From contig CAUVEB010000003.1 of the NCBI GenBank assembly GCA_963550915.1, positions 73,307 to 137,306 on the forward strand: a DNA stretch of 64,000 bases, read 5' to 3'. Shown here piece by piece: positions 1-9,190 of the stretch. Source of the DNA: Caviibacter sp963550915. GTDB taxonomy: Bacteria > Fusobacteriota > Fusobacteriia > Fusobacteriales > Leptotrichiaceae. The translations under genes and the position numbers were made by a program. The notes under the pieces are model-generated. The model was not told the origin of the DNA and did no database searches. It worked only from the letters and a program-made list of their open reading frames with translations. Within the stretch, counting starts at the first letter, position 1. Every line of letters begins with the position of its first letter.

Positions 1-80
1 AAGAGTTTGATAATAATAATATTGAAATACCATATCCACAAGTTGATGTTCATGTAAAAGGTGATGTGCATGCAAATTAA
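1..80 (+). CDS. MscS-family mechanosensitive channel, C-terminal end only
   Basis: Only the last 25 codons are in the window, read in the frame beginning at base 3, with a TAA at 78-80. The tail contains IEIPYPQVDVHVKGD, which resembles the end of small-conductance mechanosensitive channels of the MscS family, where the cytoplasmic vestibule finishes with an IPFPQ-x-D-x-H-like strand. Members of this family are inner-membrane channels that release solutes on osmotic downshock. The gene continues off the left edge, so length and membrane segments cannot be judged. Its last codons overlap the start of the following hydrolase gene, suggesting one transcript. Confidence 0.7.
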   Translation, partial: EFDNNNIEIPYPQVDVHVKGDVHAN

Positions 81-687
81 ATTGTTTTATGATAAAATAA
101 CTTATTGCAATAGCTATCTTGTTATAAAAGATAATGATTGTGTTGTTATTGATACTGGTGGTAAAGATATGAGTGAGCTTATCTCATACATTAAAGAAAA
201 TAATCTAAATCTTAAAAGTATATTAATAACTCATGGACACTTTGATCATATTATAGGAACAGATGAGGTATTAGAATACAAAGAAGTTCCTGTTTATGTA
301 GGTGCTGAAGATGAAAAGTTTTTCTATGACCATAGATTATCATTATCATATTGGATAGATATGGAATATAAGCTAAATGAAAAGTATAAACTTAATAAAA
401 TAAACGATGGTGATATTATTTTTGACTTTTTATGTATTTCAACACCAGGTCATACAAAAGGAAGTACCTGTTTTTATAATAAAGAGCATAAAATAATGTT
501 TACAGGAGATACTCTATTTAAAGAAGCTTATGGTAGAACAGATTTTCCTACTGGAGATGCAAGAGAGCTAAGAGATTCATTAAATAAACTTTTATCAATG
601 GATAAGGATATTACAATTTATCCAGGTCATGGTGAAAGTTCAACTATAGAAGAAGAATATAATAATTATTTTGGTATGTATTATTAG
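70..687 (+). CDS. MBL-fold metallo-hydrolase (glyoxalase II-like)
   Basis: A 205-residue cytoplasmic metallo-beta-lactamase fold protein. The zinc-binding signature THGHFDH lies near residues 54-60, followed by the further metal ligands in STPGHTKGS, FTGDTLF and IYPGHGES, so the complete HxHxDH...H...D...H set is present. Small proteins of this type hydrolyse thioesters such as S-lactoylglutathione or related substrates, but the substrate cannot be told from sequence. The ATG at 70 is preferred over ATG 64 or GTG 61 because AAAGGTG ends about seven bases before it. It overlaps the end of the preceding channel gene, and the next gene starts 11 bases downstream. Confidence 0.85.
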   Translation: MQIKLFYDKITYCNSYLVIKDNDCVVIDTGGKDMSELISYIKENNLNLKSILITHGHFDHIIGTDEVLEYKEVPVYVGAEDEKFFYDHRLSLSYWIDMEYKLNEKYKLNKINDGDIIFDFLCISTPGHTKGSTCFYNKEHKIMFTGDTLFKEAYGRTDFPTGDARELRDSLNKLLSMDKDITIYPGHGESSTIEEEYNNYFGMYY

Positions 688-698
688 GAGAGTTAATA

Positions 699-1349
699 AT
701 GAATAAAATGTCAAATATAATGGTAGCAGTAATACTTGCATTAGGTGCTATAATTTCAATGGCTATAATCGCAAATGCTATAGATAAAAATAATATTAGT
801 AATAGAACAGTAACAGTAAGAGGAAGTGCTACTACTATTCTTGATACTAAACAGTATAGTTTTGAAACGACTATATATGTTAAATCAAAAGACCTAAATA
901 AAGCTTATGATGAATTATTTGAAAAAGAACAAAATATAAAAAACAATATTAGTAAAGATATTGTTTATGAAGAACAAAGTATCAAAGCTAAAGCAAACTT
1001 TAGACAAAATACAGATAAAGTTATAGACTATGAAGTATTTAAGACACTTAAGTTTGTAAATCGAGATATATCAAAATTAAATAAAGTAAAAGAAGAACTT
1101 GATTTATTATCGCTTAAAATAAATAATATTAAAGTTCATGATATTAAAGTTGAATATGAAGATATAACAAATGGCATAAAAAATGACCTATTATCTAAAG
1201 CAATGAAAGATGCAAAAGAAAAAGCATATATAATGGTAAAAGAAAAAGGTCATGATGTAGGAGATTATAACAAAGTAATTCAAGGAAGATTTTTTGTAGA
1301 AGATAATAAATTATCTGTTATAGTAACAGTAGTGTTTGAAATAAATTAA
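699..1349 (+). CDS. SIMPL domain (DUF541) protein, membrane anchored
   Basis: A 216-residue protein with one N-terminal hydrophobic segment (about residues 6-27) that acts as an uncleaved anchor or signal peptide, then a domain beginning TVTVRGSAT that is characteristic of the SIMPL/DUF541 family. Family members are periplasmic or surface proteins of poorly defined role; some form ring assemblies or bind membrane. The C-terminal part carries the usual AMKDAKEKAYIM helix, in which a run of charged residues precedes the final strand. AGGAG upstream supports the ATG at 699. It sits between a hydrolase gene and efp with short gaps, so co-transcription is plausible. Confidence 0.8.
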   Translation: MNKMSNIMVAVILALGAIISMAIIANAIDKNNISNRTVTVRGSATTILDTKQYSFETTIYVKSKDLNKAYDELFEKEQNIKNNISKDIVYEEQSIKAKANFRQNTDKVIDYEVFKTLKFVNRDISKLNKVKEELDLLSLKINNIKVHDIKVEYEDITNGIKNDLLSKAMKDAKEKAYIMVKEKGHDVGDYNKVIQGRFFVEDNKLSVIVTVVFEIN

Positions 1350-1380
1350 AAATAGTTAGAAAAAATAGGAGGATAATATT

Positions 1381-1953
1381 ATGAAACCAGCAATGGAACT
1401 AAGACAAGGAAGTACATATAGAAAGGACGGAGTACCTTACATAATTTTAAAAGCTGATAGACACCAATCAACATCAGGTAAAAAAGCAAGAGCAGCAGAA
1501 ATGAAATTTAAAATTAAAGATTTAATAAGTAACAAAGTGCAAGAAATAACAGTATTATCAACTGAAATAATGGATGATATAATACTTGATAAATATCAAA
1601 TGCAATTCCTATATCAAATGGATGGTGAATATAACTTTATGAACCAAGAAACATTTGAACAAATCGTTTTAGGTGAAGAAGAATTAGGAGATGCTGTAAA
1701 TTATCTTGAAGATGAAATGATAATACAAGTTCTAATGTATGAACAAACTCCAGTTGGTGTTGAATTACCAAATACAGTAATAAGAGAAGTAACATATACA
1801 GAACCAGGTCTTAAAGGTGATACTATAGGAAGAGCAACAAAACCTGCAACAATAACAACAGGTTATGTATTACAAGTACCTTTATTTGTTGAAATTGGAG
1901 ATAAAATCAAAATTGATACAAGAGACGGAGAGTACATAGAAAGAGCAAATTAA
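1381..1953 (+). CDS. efp: Elongation factor P
   Basis: A 190-residue protein of the normal EF-P length, with the KOW-like N-terminal domain followed by two OB folds. EF-P binds between the P and E sites of the ribosome and relieves stalling at polyproline stretches. The domain I loop reads TSGKKARA, placing a lysine at residue 34, the position that is modified in Escherichia coli. The C-terminal signature VTYTEPGLKGDT matches the EF-P family signature (about residues 140-151). AGGAGG seven bases before the ATG is a strong ribosome binding site. No EpmA/EpmB-type modification gene is seen in this window, so the state of K34 is unknown. Confidence 0.95.
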   Translation: MKPAMELRQGSTYRKDGVPYIILKADRHQSTSGKKARAAEMKFKIKDLISNKVQEITVLSTEIMDDIILDKYQMQFLYQMDGEYNFMNQETFEQIVLGEEELGDAVNYLEDEMIIQVLMYEQTPVGVELPNTVIREVTYTEPGLKGDTIGRATKPATITTGYVLQVPLFVEIGDKIKIDTRDGEYIERAN

Positions 1954-1957
1954 TAGG

Positions 1958-1977
1958 AGGCACATTAGTGCCTTTTT
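1958..1977 (+). terminator. Terminator after efp
   Basis: The inverted repeat AGGCAC/GTGCCT (6 bp, loop ATTA) is followed by TTTT. It lies directly behind the efp stop codon. The AGGAGG here is part of the hairpin and should not be read as the ribosome binding site of a GTG start at 1968. Confidence 0.7.
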
Positions 1978-1997
1978 GTCTAGTAAAAGAGGTAAAC

Positions 1998-2801
1998 TTG
2001 AAAAAAATTATAATATTATTACTTTCTATAATAAGTTTTAGTGAAAAAATAAGTGTTGCAAGTTTTAATGTTGCAAGACTTGGACAATCTAAAAAAGATA
2101 TGGTAGCCTTAAAAAGGATAATATCAAAGTTTGATATAATTGCACTCCAAGAAGTAATGTCTGAAATCTCATTAAAGGAGTTAAATGACTATATTGGAAA
2201 TGATTATTCATATGCCATATCAAAAGCAGTAGGAACTAAAAAATATAAAGAACATTATGCTATATTGTATAAAAAATCTAAGGTATCAGAAATAAGAAAT
2301 TTAGGTGTATATGATGATAAATTTGATGATTTCATAAGAGAACCTAGTGCTTTTTATATTAAATCAAATAAGTTTGATTTTGTATTAATACCAGTACATT
2401 CAATATTTTCTGATGATGCTAAAAAAAGAGTTATAGAAGCATCAAAATATATAGATGTATATGAATATTTTTATAATAAAACAAAAGAAGAAGATATAAT
2501 AATACTTGGAGATTTTAATTTGCCTGCAAATGACAAAGCTTTTTTTGGTATAAAAAATAAATATAATATGGTAAATATAATAAATCCTAATAAAAATAAA
2601 ACTACCCTATCAAAAAAAGGTCTTGCTAATTCATATGACAATATTTTTTTAAATTTAGAAAAAACAAGAGAGTTTACAAAGATATTTGGTGTTTATGATT
2701 TTACAAAAAATAATTATGAAGAAATTAGAAAATATATTTCTGATCATTTACTTATTTTTGGTATTTTTGAGAATAGTGAGGATTTAGATGAGAAAGAATA
2801 A
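1998..2801 (+). CDS. Secreted endonuclease/exonuclease/phosphatase-family protein (DNase I-like)
   Basis: A 267-residue protein with a signal peptide (KKIIILLLSIISFS) and a DNase I-like fold. Recognisable motifs in order are ASFNVARLG, IIALQEV (metal-binding glutamate), IILGDFNLP (catalytic Asp/Asn), and SDHLLIF (final Asp-His pair). Proteins of this kind are metal-dependent nucleases or phosphodiesterases, and export suggests extracellular or periplasmic nucleic acid degradation, although the substrate is unproven. I start it at TTG 1998, which has AAAGAGGT a few bases upstream and puts Lys-Lys and a hydrophobic core right at the N-terminus; a GTG at 1968 lies inside the efp terminator. It overlaps the next gene by 14 bases. 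Confidence 0.8.
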   Translation: MKKIIILLLSIISFSEKISVASFNVARLGQSKKDMVALKRIISKFDIIALQEVMSEISLKELNDYIGNDYSYAISKAVGTKKYKEHYAILYKKSKVSEIRNLGVYDDKFDDFIREPSAFYIKSNKFDFVLIPVHSIFSDDAKKRVIEASKYIDVYEYFYNKTKEEDIIILGDFNLPANDKAFFGIKNKYNMVNIINPNKNKTTLSKKGLANSYDNIFLNLEKTREFTKIFGVYDFTKNNYEEIRKYISDHLLIFGIFENSEDLDEKE

Positions 2802-4131
2802 GTGGCTGTATATAAAAATAATGTACCTTGCAATACCTGTTGCACTAGAAAACCTTGTATATAGTTTAATTAATTTTATTGATATTTTTATGGTTGGGAA
2901 AGAAAATATAGCACTAGGTCTAGGTTCTGCTGCTATAAGTTCAATTGGTGTATCAAATCAAATATTTTTAATATATTCAAGTTGTCTTTATGGTATACTA
3001 AGTGGTGCAAATATACTTGCAGCACAATATTTTGGTGCTAAAGATTTTAAAACTCTTAGAAAAATAATAACTATAACCCTATTTTTAGGACTAGCTTTTT
3101 CATTACCTTTTATTATAGCAGGAAATATAATGCCTGAAAAAATAATAAGTTTTTATACTAGCGATCCTAAAGTAATAAGTTTAGCACAAAAATATTTCAA
3201 GATTATTATATACACATTCCCATTACATGCAATAGGCTTTTCATTTGCTATGATGTTAAGATCAACAAAAATGCCAAAATATTCACTTTATGCATCTTTT
3301 TGTGGTTTGATTGTAAATATAATCTTAAATTTAATATTAATTCCAAAAATAGGAGTTGAAGGAGCTGCTATTGCAACCCTTGTAGCAAGAATAGTTACTG
3401 TAATATATATACTATGTACTATAACATATAAAAAAGTTCCTATACTTCCTAGAATATCGGAATTAAAATATATTAGTATAGATTTTGTACAAAAGATTAT
3501 AAAAATATCAACTCTTACATTTATGCATGAACTTTTATGGTCTGTAGCATATTCAACTAAAGTTATGCTATATGGAAAAGTTGGAACAACTGCATTTTCA
3601 AGTATACAACTTGTTACAAGTATTAGTGGTCTAATATTTACACTGTTTATAGGATTATCAAATGCAACGGCTGTAATAATAGGAAATGAAATTGGAAGAG
3701 GTCATATGGATAGAGCATATGATTATTCTAAAAAATGCTTAAAATTGTTTGGTATAGTAGCAATAATGGTTTCAGTTTGTATAAATATATTTGCTCCAAT
3801 AATACTAAATAATATGGGTACAAGTATACAGTTATATAATGTAAGTATAAGTGTAATTAGAGCTGAATCAATTGTTAATATTTTAAAAGCTTACTCTATA
3901 ATATTTTTAATAGGAATATTAAGAGCAGGTGGAGATATAGGATTTTCTTTAGTTGTAGAATTAGCATTTATGTGGCTTGTAGGAATACCTATGACATATT
4001 TTGCTATACTATTAAAACTACCAATATCAATTATTTACTTGATATCTTGGAGCGATGAATTATTTAAGCTATATCCATGTATAAAAAGATATATTAGCAA
4101 AAAATGGATAACTAATTTAATAAAGGAGTAA
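2788..4131 (+). CDS. MATE family multidrug/sodium antiporter
   Basis: A 447-residue polytopic protein of typical MATE length, with about twelve hydrophobic helices in two related halves. The N-terminus (IPVALENLVYSLINFID) and the GANILAAQYFGAK segment are typical of the DinF/NorM-like MatE domain. Such proteins export cationic drugs or metabolites across the inner membrane in exchange for sodium or protons; the substrate cannot be predicted. It begins inside the end of the preceding gene, with GAG GAT as a weak ribosome binding site, indicating translational coupling. The dGTPase gene starts six bases after its stop. Confidence 0.88.
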   Translation: MRKNKWLYIKIMYLAIPVALENLVYSLINFIDIFMVGKENIALGLGSAAISSIGVSNQIFLIYSSCLYGILSGANILAAQYFGAKDFKTLRKIITITLFLGLAFSLPFIIAGNIMPEKIISFYTSDPKVISLAQKYFKIIIYTFPLHAIGFSFAMMLRSTKMPKYSLYASFCGLIVNIILNLILIPKIGVEGAAIATLVARIVTVIYILCTITYKKVPILPRISELKYISIDFVQKIIKISTLTFMHELLWSVAYSTKVMLYGKVGTTAFSSIQLVTSISGLIFTLFIGLSNATAVIIGNEIGRGHMDRAYDYSKKCLKLFGIVAIMVSVCINIFAPIILNNMGTSIQLYNVSISVIRAESIVNILKAYSIIFLIGILRAGGDIGFSLVVELAFMWLVGIPMTYFAILLKLPISIIYLISWSDELFKLYPCIKRYISKKWITNLIKE

Positions 4132-4137
4132 AAAAAC

Positions 4138-5589
4138 ATGAGGATGAATTGGAATGATTTATTATCAACATCAAGCATGAGAGCTAGAAGTAGAATAAAA
4201 ACATCAGATATAAGAAGTGATTTTGAAAAAGATTTTCATAGAATAGTTAGTAGTCCTTCATTTAGAAGATTACAAGATAAAACGCAGGCTTATCCTTTAG
4301 AAGAAAATGATTTTGTTAGAACAAGACTTACTCATTCAATTGAAGTATCATCATTTTCAAAAGCATTAGCACAAGCAATAGGTACTAGATTAATTGAAGA
4401 AAAAATAGATAGTGATTTTGGATATGATAAATTAAATGCCATAACTACAATATTATCAGGAGCATCTTTAATACATGATATAGGAAATCCTCCATTTGGA
4501 CATTTTGGAGAAGATAGTATAAGAATATGGTTTCGTAAAAATATGGATAAAATTGATGTATTAGACTATTATGGAAATAAAAGAAAATTAAATGAGCTTT
4601 TAAATGAACAAATGATAAATGATTTCTATAATTTTGAAGGTAATGCTCAAACATTAAGAGTTGTGTCAAAACTTCATTTTATTGTTGATGAAAATGGTAT
4701 GAACTTAACATGTGCACTACTTAATGCTGTTATTAAATACCCTATATCTTCAGTTGAAATAGATAAGAATAAAAATGATGCTAGATACAAGAAAATGGGA
4801 TATTACTACGCTGAAAAAGACTTGTTTGATAAGATAGTATCAAGCACAAAATGCTATAATATGAAAAATCCTTTAACTTATCTACTAGAAGCTGCAGATG
4901 ATATAGCATATGCAACAGCAGATTTTGAAGATGGTTTTAAGAAAAAACATATAAGTTTTCAAGACTTAGAAGAAAGTTTAGTGGAATATGGATTTACTAA
5001 GGGTAATATATACTATGACAGATTTTATAAGTACTATGAAGAAGCTAAACAAAAAAATGTATATGATGCAAAGCTATATGCAGTTCAAAGATGGATAATA
5101 TCTATACAAGGCTTAATAATAAATGATGTAGTTAATACATTTATTGATAATTATGAAAAAATTATGAATGGTCAATTAGAACAAGACTTATTTTACTATT
5201 CACCATGCAAAACACTAGTTAAGATGTTAAAAAATGTTGCAAGAAAATTAGTGTTTGAATCAACTGTTATAAGTAAAACAGAGATATCAGCACATACTAT
5301 TATTAATTCGCTTTTAGATAATTTTATACCGTCGGTAGTAAATTATGATACAGAATATGATAATAATTCGCTACATAAAAGATATATAAGTATTTTATCT
5401 GAAAGCCATAGATATATTTATAAGGTGTATGCTAATAAATATGAAAATGAAAATAAAGATAAACTTACAAAAGAGCAGATATATAACTATAAGCTGTACT
5501 TAAGACTTTTATTAGTCACTGATTTCATATCAGGAATGACAGATAATTATAGTAAGACATTATATCAAGAATTAAACGCTATAAAATAG
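4138..5589 (+). CDS. dgt: Deoxyguanosinetriphosphate triphosphohydrolase (dGTPase)
   Basis: A 483-residue HD-domain protein. The metal-binding pattern of the family is complete: RTRLTHSIEV near residue 60 and SLIHDIGNPPFGHFGE further on supply the paired His and His-Asp ligands, and the C-terminal region is of the length seen in bacterial Dgt. These enzymes hydrolyse dGTP to deoxyguanosine and triphosphate and so adjust the dNTP pool. AAAGGAG lies about eight bases before the ATG at 4138; an in-frame ATG at 4144 is an alternative. It follows the MATE gene by six bases. Confidence 0.92.
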   Translation: MRMNWNDLLSTSSMRARSRIKTSDIRSDFEKDFHRIVSSPSFRRLQDKTQAYPLEENDFVRTRLTHSIEVSSFSKALAQAIGTRLIEEKIDSDFGYDKLNAITTILSGASLIHDIGNPPFGHFGEDSIRIWFRKNMDKIDVLDYYGNKRKLNELLNEQMINDFYNFEGNAQTLRVVSKLHFIVDENGMNLTCALLNAVIKYPISSVEIDKNKNDARYKKMGYYYAEKDLFDKIVSSTKCYNMKNPLTYLLEAADDIAYATADFEDGFKKKHISFQDLEESLVEYGFTKGNIYYDRFYKYYEEAKQKNVYDAKLYAVQRWIISIQGLIINDVVNTFIDNYEKIMNGQLEQDLFYYSPCKTLVKMLKNVARKLVFESTVISKTEISAHTIINSLLDNFIPSVVNYDTEYDNNSLHKRYISILSESHRYIYKVYANKYENENKDKLTKEQIYNYKLYLRLLLVTDFISGMTDNYSKTLYQELNAIK

Positions 5590-5649
5590 TAATGAAAATA
5601 TTTTTATTTTATGATAACATTTAGCTATACTAAAATAAGGGGACAATTT

Positions 5650-7380
5650 ATGTTTAAATATATATATAAGATTAGATACAGGTTAATAATCTCAAGTATA
5701 TTTTATTTGATATTGGCTGTATTTCTACTATTACCTTTTGATTTTTTTGGAGAGATAGTAGATGGTATAAATAATAAGACTATAGGTTTTAATTCTATCT
5801 TAACAAAAGTAACGATAATGTTACTTATAACTTTTTTGGATTTCATATTAAATGGTATAACAGAATTAATAGTATTTAGATCATATGATAAATATATTTA
5901 TGTTATACAAAAAGAAATTCTACAAAAAGTTATGAAACAAACACCACAATACTTTAATAAAATGAGTATAGGTGAGGTAATGGGCAGAATGCTAAGTGAT
6001 GTAAATGAGTATATAGCTCAATTTTTAAGTTGGGGTATTTACTGCTTTGGAGTTGGAGTTATACAAAATATAGTCATTTTAGCATATATTATTTACAAGG
6101 TAGATTATAAATTTGCAATGTTAATAAACTTGCCGTATATTATTGTAACTATTTTTATTATCACTCAAAAAAGAAATTATGAAAATAAGTATAAGAGTAT
6201 GGCAGCAGATTTTGATATTATTTCTAAAAAAACTCTTGAGAATATTAAGGGTATAAGAATAATAAGAGCTTACAATATGATATTTAAAATAAGAGAGAAA
6301 TATTTAGAAAATTTAGAAAAATATACTAAAAGCAATCTTTCTTTTTCAATGTATCATGCTTATCAACATGCAACAAATGTTGTTGCTGTAGCTTTTTCTT
6401 ATTTCATTTTAATTATATACGGTTACTATAGTTATAGTCATGGATTTATTACTTTTGGGACTCTACTTGGTGTTTCTTTAATTATGACTTTACTTGCTTG
6501 GCCCTATACTGTTTTAGCACTTTTCTTCTTTTCTCTTTTTGAGTATAAGATAGGGCTTAATAGAGTAAATGAAATATTAGAAGCAAATGAAGTAGTAGAT
6601 GAAAATACAGGACATAAAAAACTACTTTTCAGTAAAAGTATAGAATTTAGAGATTTTAATTTTTCTTTTGAAAATAAAAAGTCATTAAAAAATATATGTT
6701 TCACATTAAATAAAGGAGAAACTTTAGGAATAGTTGGTAAGACAGGAAGTGGTAAAACAACACTTATAAAACAACTATTAAGACTTTATGAAAATAATGG
6801 TGGAATATACATTGATGATGTTGATATTAAAGAATATGACATAAAATCGCTAAGATCAAACTTTGGATATTCTCCACAAGAATACTATATTTTTTCAAAA
6901 ACTATAGAAGAAAACATTTTATTTCATAGAAATCTAAGTGATAATTTAGATAATGCACTTGTACTTGCTGATCTTAAAAAGGATATAGCAAATTTTGAAA
7001 ATGGTATAAAAACTATAGTAGGTGAAAATGGAGTTTCATTATCAGGTGGTCAAAAACAAAGATTATCTATTGCAAGAGCAATTATATCTGAACCTGAAAT
7101 TTTAATACTTGATGACAGTTTATCTGCACTAGATACAAATACAGAAAAAAATATAATTGAGAATTTAGAAAAAAATAGAAAAGGAAAAACAAATATAATA
7201 GTATCACATAGAATATCAAGCGTAATAAATGCAGATAAGATCTTAATATTAAATTCTGGAGTTATTGAAAATATGGGGACACATAAAGAGCTATTAGAAA
7301 GCTCAGATTGGTATAGAAAATTATATGAATACCAAAATAGAAAGGAAGAAAATCTTGAAAGAGAAGAATTATTTGATTAA
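5650..7380 (+). CDS. ABC exporter half-transporter A (permease plus ATPase, degenerate catalytic base)
   Basis: A 576-residue type IV ABC exporter half: six transmembrane helices in roughly residues 1-310, then an ATPase domain with Walker A GKTGSGKTT near residue 362, Q-loop YSPQEY, canonical LSGGQ and Walker B LILDDSLSALD. The residue after the Walker B aspartate is Asp where catalytically active proteins have Glu. AAGGGGA seven bases before ATG 5650 makes this start better than an in-frame ATG at 5611. Its 3' end overlaps the partner gene, and the two products are expected to form a heterodimeric exporter of the LmrCD/TM287-288 kind. The substrate is unknown. Confidence 0.88.
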   Translation: MFKYIYKIRYRLIISSIFYLILAVFLLLPFDFFGEIVDGINNKTIGFNSILTKVTIMLLITFLDFILNGITELIVFRSYDKYIYVIQKEILQKVMKQTPQYFNKMSIGEVMGRMLSDVNEYIAQFLSWGIYCFGVGVIQNIVILAYIIYKVDYKFAMLINLPYIIVTIFIITQKRNYENKYKSMAADFDIISKKTLENIKGIRIIRAYNMIFKIREKYLENLEKYTKSNLSFSMYHAYQHATNVVAVAFSYFILIIYGYYSYSHGFITFGTLLGVSLIMTLLAWPYTVLALFFFSLFEYKIGLNRVNEILEANEVVDENTGHKKLLFSKSIEFRDFNFSFENKKSLKNICFTLNKGETLGIVGKTGSGKTTLIKQLLRLYENNGGIYIDDVDIKEYDIKSLRSNFGYSPQEYYIFSKTIEENILFHRNLSDNLDNALVLADLKKDIANFENGIKTIVGENGVSLSGGQKQRLSIARAIISEPEILILDDSLSALDTNTEKNIIENLEKNRKGKTNIIVSHRISSVINADKILILNSGVIENMGTHKELLESSDWYRKLYEYQNRKEENLEREELFD

Positions 7381-9085
7381 TTTTTTAAAGTATATGAAGT
7401 TTGCTAAAAAAGAGTTCATTACAGGCTTTATATTCGTAATTATAGGTATATTTACTGAGATTTTTTCTGTTAAATTAATAGCAAATGTATTTGATGAAAA
7501 ATTAGAATTAATTGATAAGAATATGGTTTTTTATGTAGCATTAAAACTTGCATTAATATACTTATTTGTAAAATTACTTGAAACATTCACAATAATATTA
7601 AGAAAGTATTTTTTAATTAAGGCATCAAATATAATACACTATAACATACAAAAAATGGTGTATGACCATGTAACAGCACTACCTATTGAATATTTTGATA
7701 ATATGCCTGCAGGTTCAGTTCTATCAAGAATAACTTCTGATGTAAACTATATTAGAACTTTTTTTAGAACAACAGTAATAGACAGTATAGTTACAATAAG
7801 TAAAATAATTTTAATGTATGTAATAATGCTTTATGTGGATTATAGATTATCACTACTTATTTTAATCTTTATACCTGCAATATATATAATTCAAAGATTA
7901 AATACAGTATTAGGATATAAGTATATATCAAGTACAAGAGCTGAAAATTCAATTTGTACAGGTATTTCAAATGAAATATGCCAAAATTTAGAAGTAGTTA
8001 AAGCATTTAATAATGAGGATAAAATACTTGATAACTGGGAAGTACATGCTAAGAAAAGACTTAAATTAAATTATGCTTTTACAAATATAAGGGCATTTTT
8101 ACAACATAATATTTTTGATTTATTAAAGTATTTTGTTAATCTTACCATAATCTTTTATTATATCTACTCAGAATATAATAATCTAGGACTTATAACAGTA
8201 ACTAATGTTTTACTTTTCATATTTTATGCAACATATATTTTAAATGATATAACAAATCTTACAATTAATATGTCAACTTATACAACTGCTAAAGGTTGTG
8301 CTAAAAACTTATATGAGCTTTTAAACTTAAAAGTTGAGGATAAAAAAGCTAAAATTAAAATTGAAGATTTTCATGCAGATATAAGGTTTGAAGATGTAAG
8401 TTTTGCTTATAAAAATGATGATTATATACTTAAAAATGTAAATATTGACATAAAAGAAAATGAAACAGTAGCATTTGTAGGTCATACTGGAAGTGGTAAA
8501 TCAACAATAATGAATTTACTTATAAAATTTTATGAAAACCAAAAAGGTAATATATATATAAGTGGTGTAAATCTAAAAGATCTTGAAAATGAATTTATTA
8601 GAAGTAAAATGGCAATAGTACTACAAGATTCATTCCTATTTGAAGGTACATTACTATCAAATGTTTGCTATGATGAAAACTATGCAAGAAAATGTTTAGA
8701 AACAGTCGGTGCAAAATATATATTAGATGAACGTGGTATAGATGAAAAAGTGTTAGTAGATGCTACAAATTTTTCAACTGGAGAAAAACAATTAATATCA
8801 TTTGCAAGAGCTTTAGCTAAAAATCCAAAAATACTTATACTTGATGAAGCAACTGCAAATGTTGATAGTAAGACAGAACAAAGAATACAAAAAGGTATTG
8901 AGGTACTAAGTAAGAATAGAACAACCTTAATAATAGCACATAGATTATCAACAATTAAAAATGCAGATAAAATATATGTACTTGATAAAGGTGAAATAGT
9001 AGAACAAGGAAATCACGAAAGTTTAGTAAAACTAAATGGAGTGTATAAGAAAATGCTTGAAAGAGATATTAAAAATGAAGAATAA
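7355..9085 (+). CDS. ABC exporter half-transporter B (degenerate signature motif)
   Basis: A 576-residue partner of the preceding ABC half-transporter, with six membrane helices followed by an ATPase domain. Walker A is GHTGSGKST and Walker B is LILDEATANVD with the catalytic Glu, but the signature loop is FSTGEKQ instead of LSGGQ. Combined with the Asp in the partner's Walker B, this gives one consensus ATP site and one degenerate site, the hallmark of heterodimeric exporters. I start it at TTG 7355, preceded by AAAGGA; the upstream in-frame ATG at 7325 lacks a clear ribosome binding site. The gene overlaps its partner by 26 bases. Confidence 0.87.
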   Translation: MKEKNYLINFLKYMKFAKKEFITGFIFVIIGIFTEIFSVKLIANVFDEKLELIDKNMVFYVALKLALIYLFVKLLETFTIILRKYFLIKASNIIHYNIQKMVYDHVTALPIEYFDNMPAGSVLSRITSDVNYIRTFFRTTVIDSIVTISKIILMYVIMLYVDYRLSLLILIFIPAIYIIQRLNTVLGYKYISSTRAENSICTGISNEICQNLEVVKAFNNEDKILDNWEVHAKKRLKLNYAFTNIRAFLQHNIFDLLKYFVNLTIIFYYIYSEYNNLGLITVTNVLLFIFYATYILNDITNLTINMSTYTTAKGCAKNLYELLNLKVEDKKAKIKIEDFHADIRFEDVSFAYKNDDYILKNVNIDIKENETVAFVGHTGSGKSTIMNLLIKFYENQKGNIYISGVNLKDLENEFIRSKMAIVLQDSFLFEGTLLSNVCYDENYARKCLETVGAKYILDERGIDEKVLVDATNFSTGEKQLISFARALAKNPKILILDEATANVDSKTEQRIQKGIEVLSKNRTTLIIAHRLSTIKNADKIYVLDKGEIVEQGNHESLVKLNGVYKKMLERDIKNEE

Positions 9086-9127
9086 ATATATGATAAAATC
9101 GCAGTATTTACAGGCAAGTAATAAATT

Positions 9128-9155
9128 TTGATATATTAAAAAATTGTGGTATAAT
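9128..9155 (+). promoter_or_regulatory. Promoter for the DAK2-DegV fusion gene
   Basis: TTGATA (9128-9133) and TATAAT (9150-9155) are separated by 16 bases, with TG one base before the -10 box. It lies in the 105-base gap that follows the ABC exporter pair. Confidence 0.7.
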
Positions 9156-9190
9156 CATATAGCAAACCATTTTCAAAATAAGGGGGAAAA

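Noticed and set aside
1968..1997. GTG start with AGGAGG for the secreted endonuclease-like protein
   Set aside because: The AGGAGG and GTG form a hairpin with T tract, the efp terminator; the TTG at 1998 with its own ribosome binding site gives a proper signal peptide.
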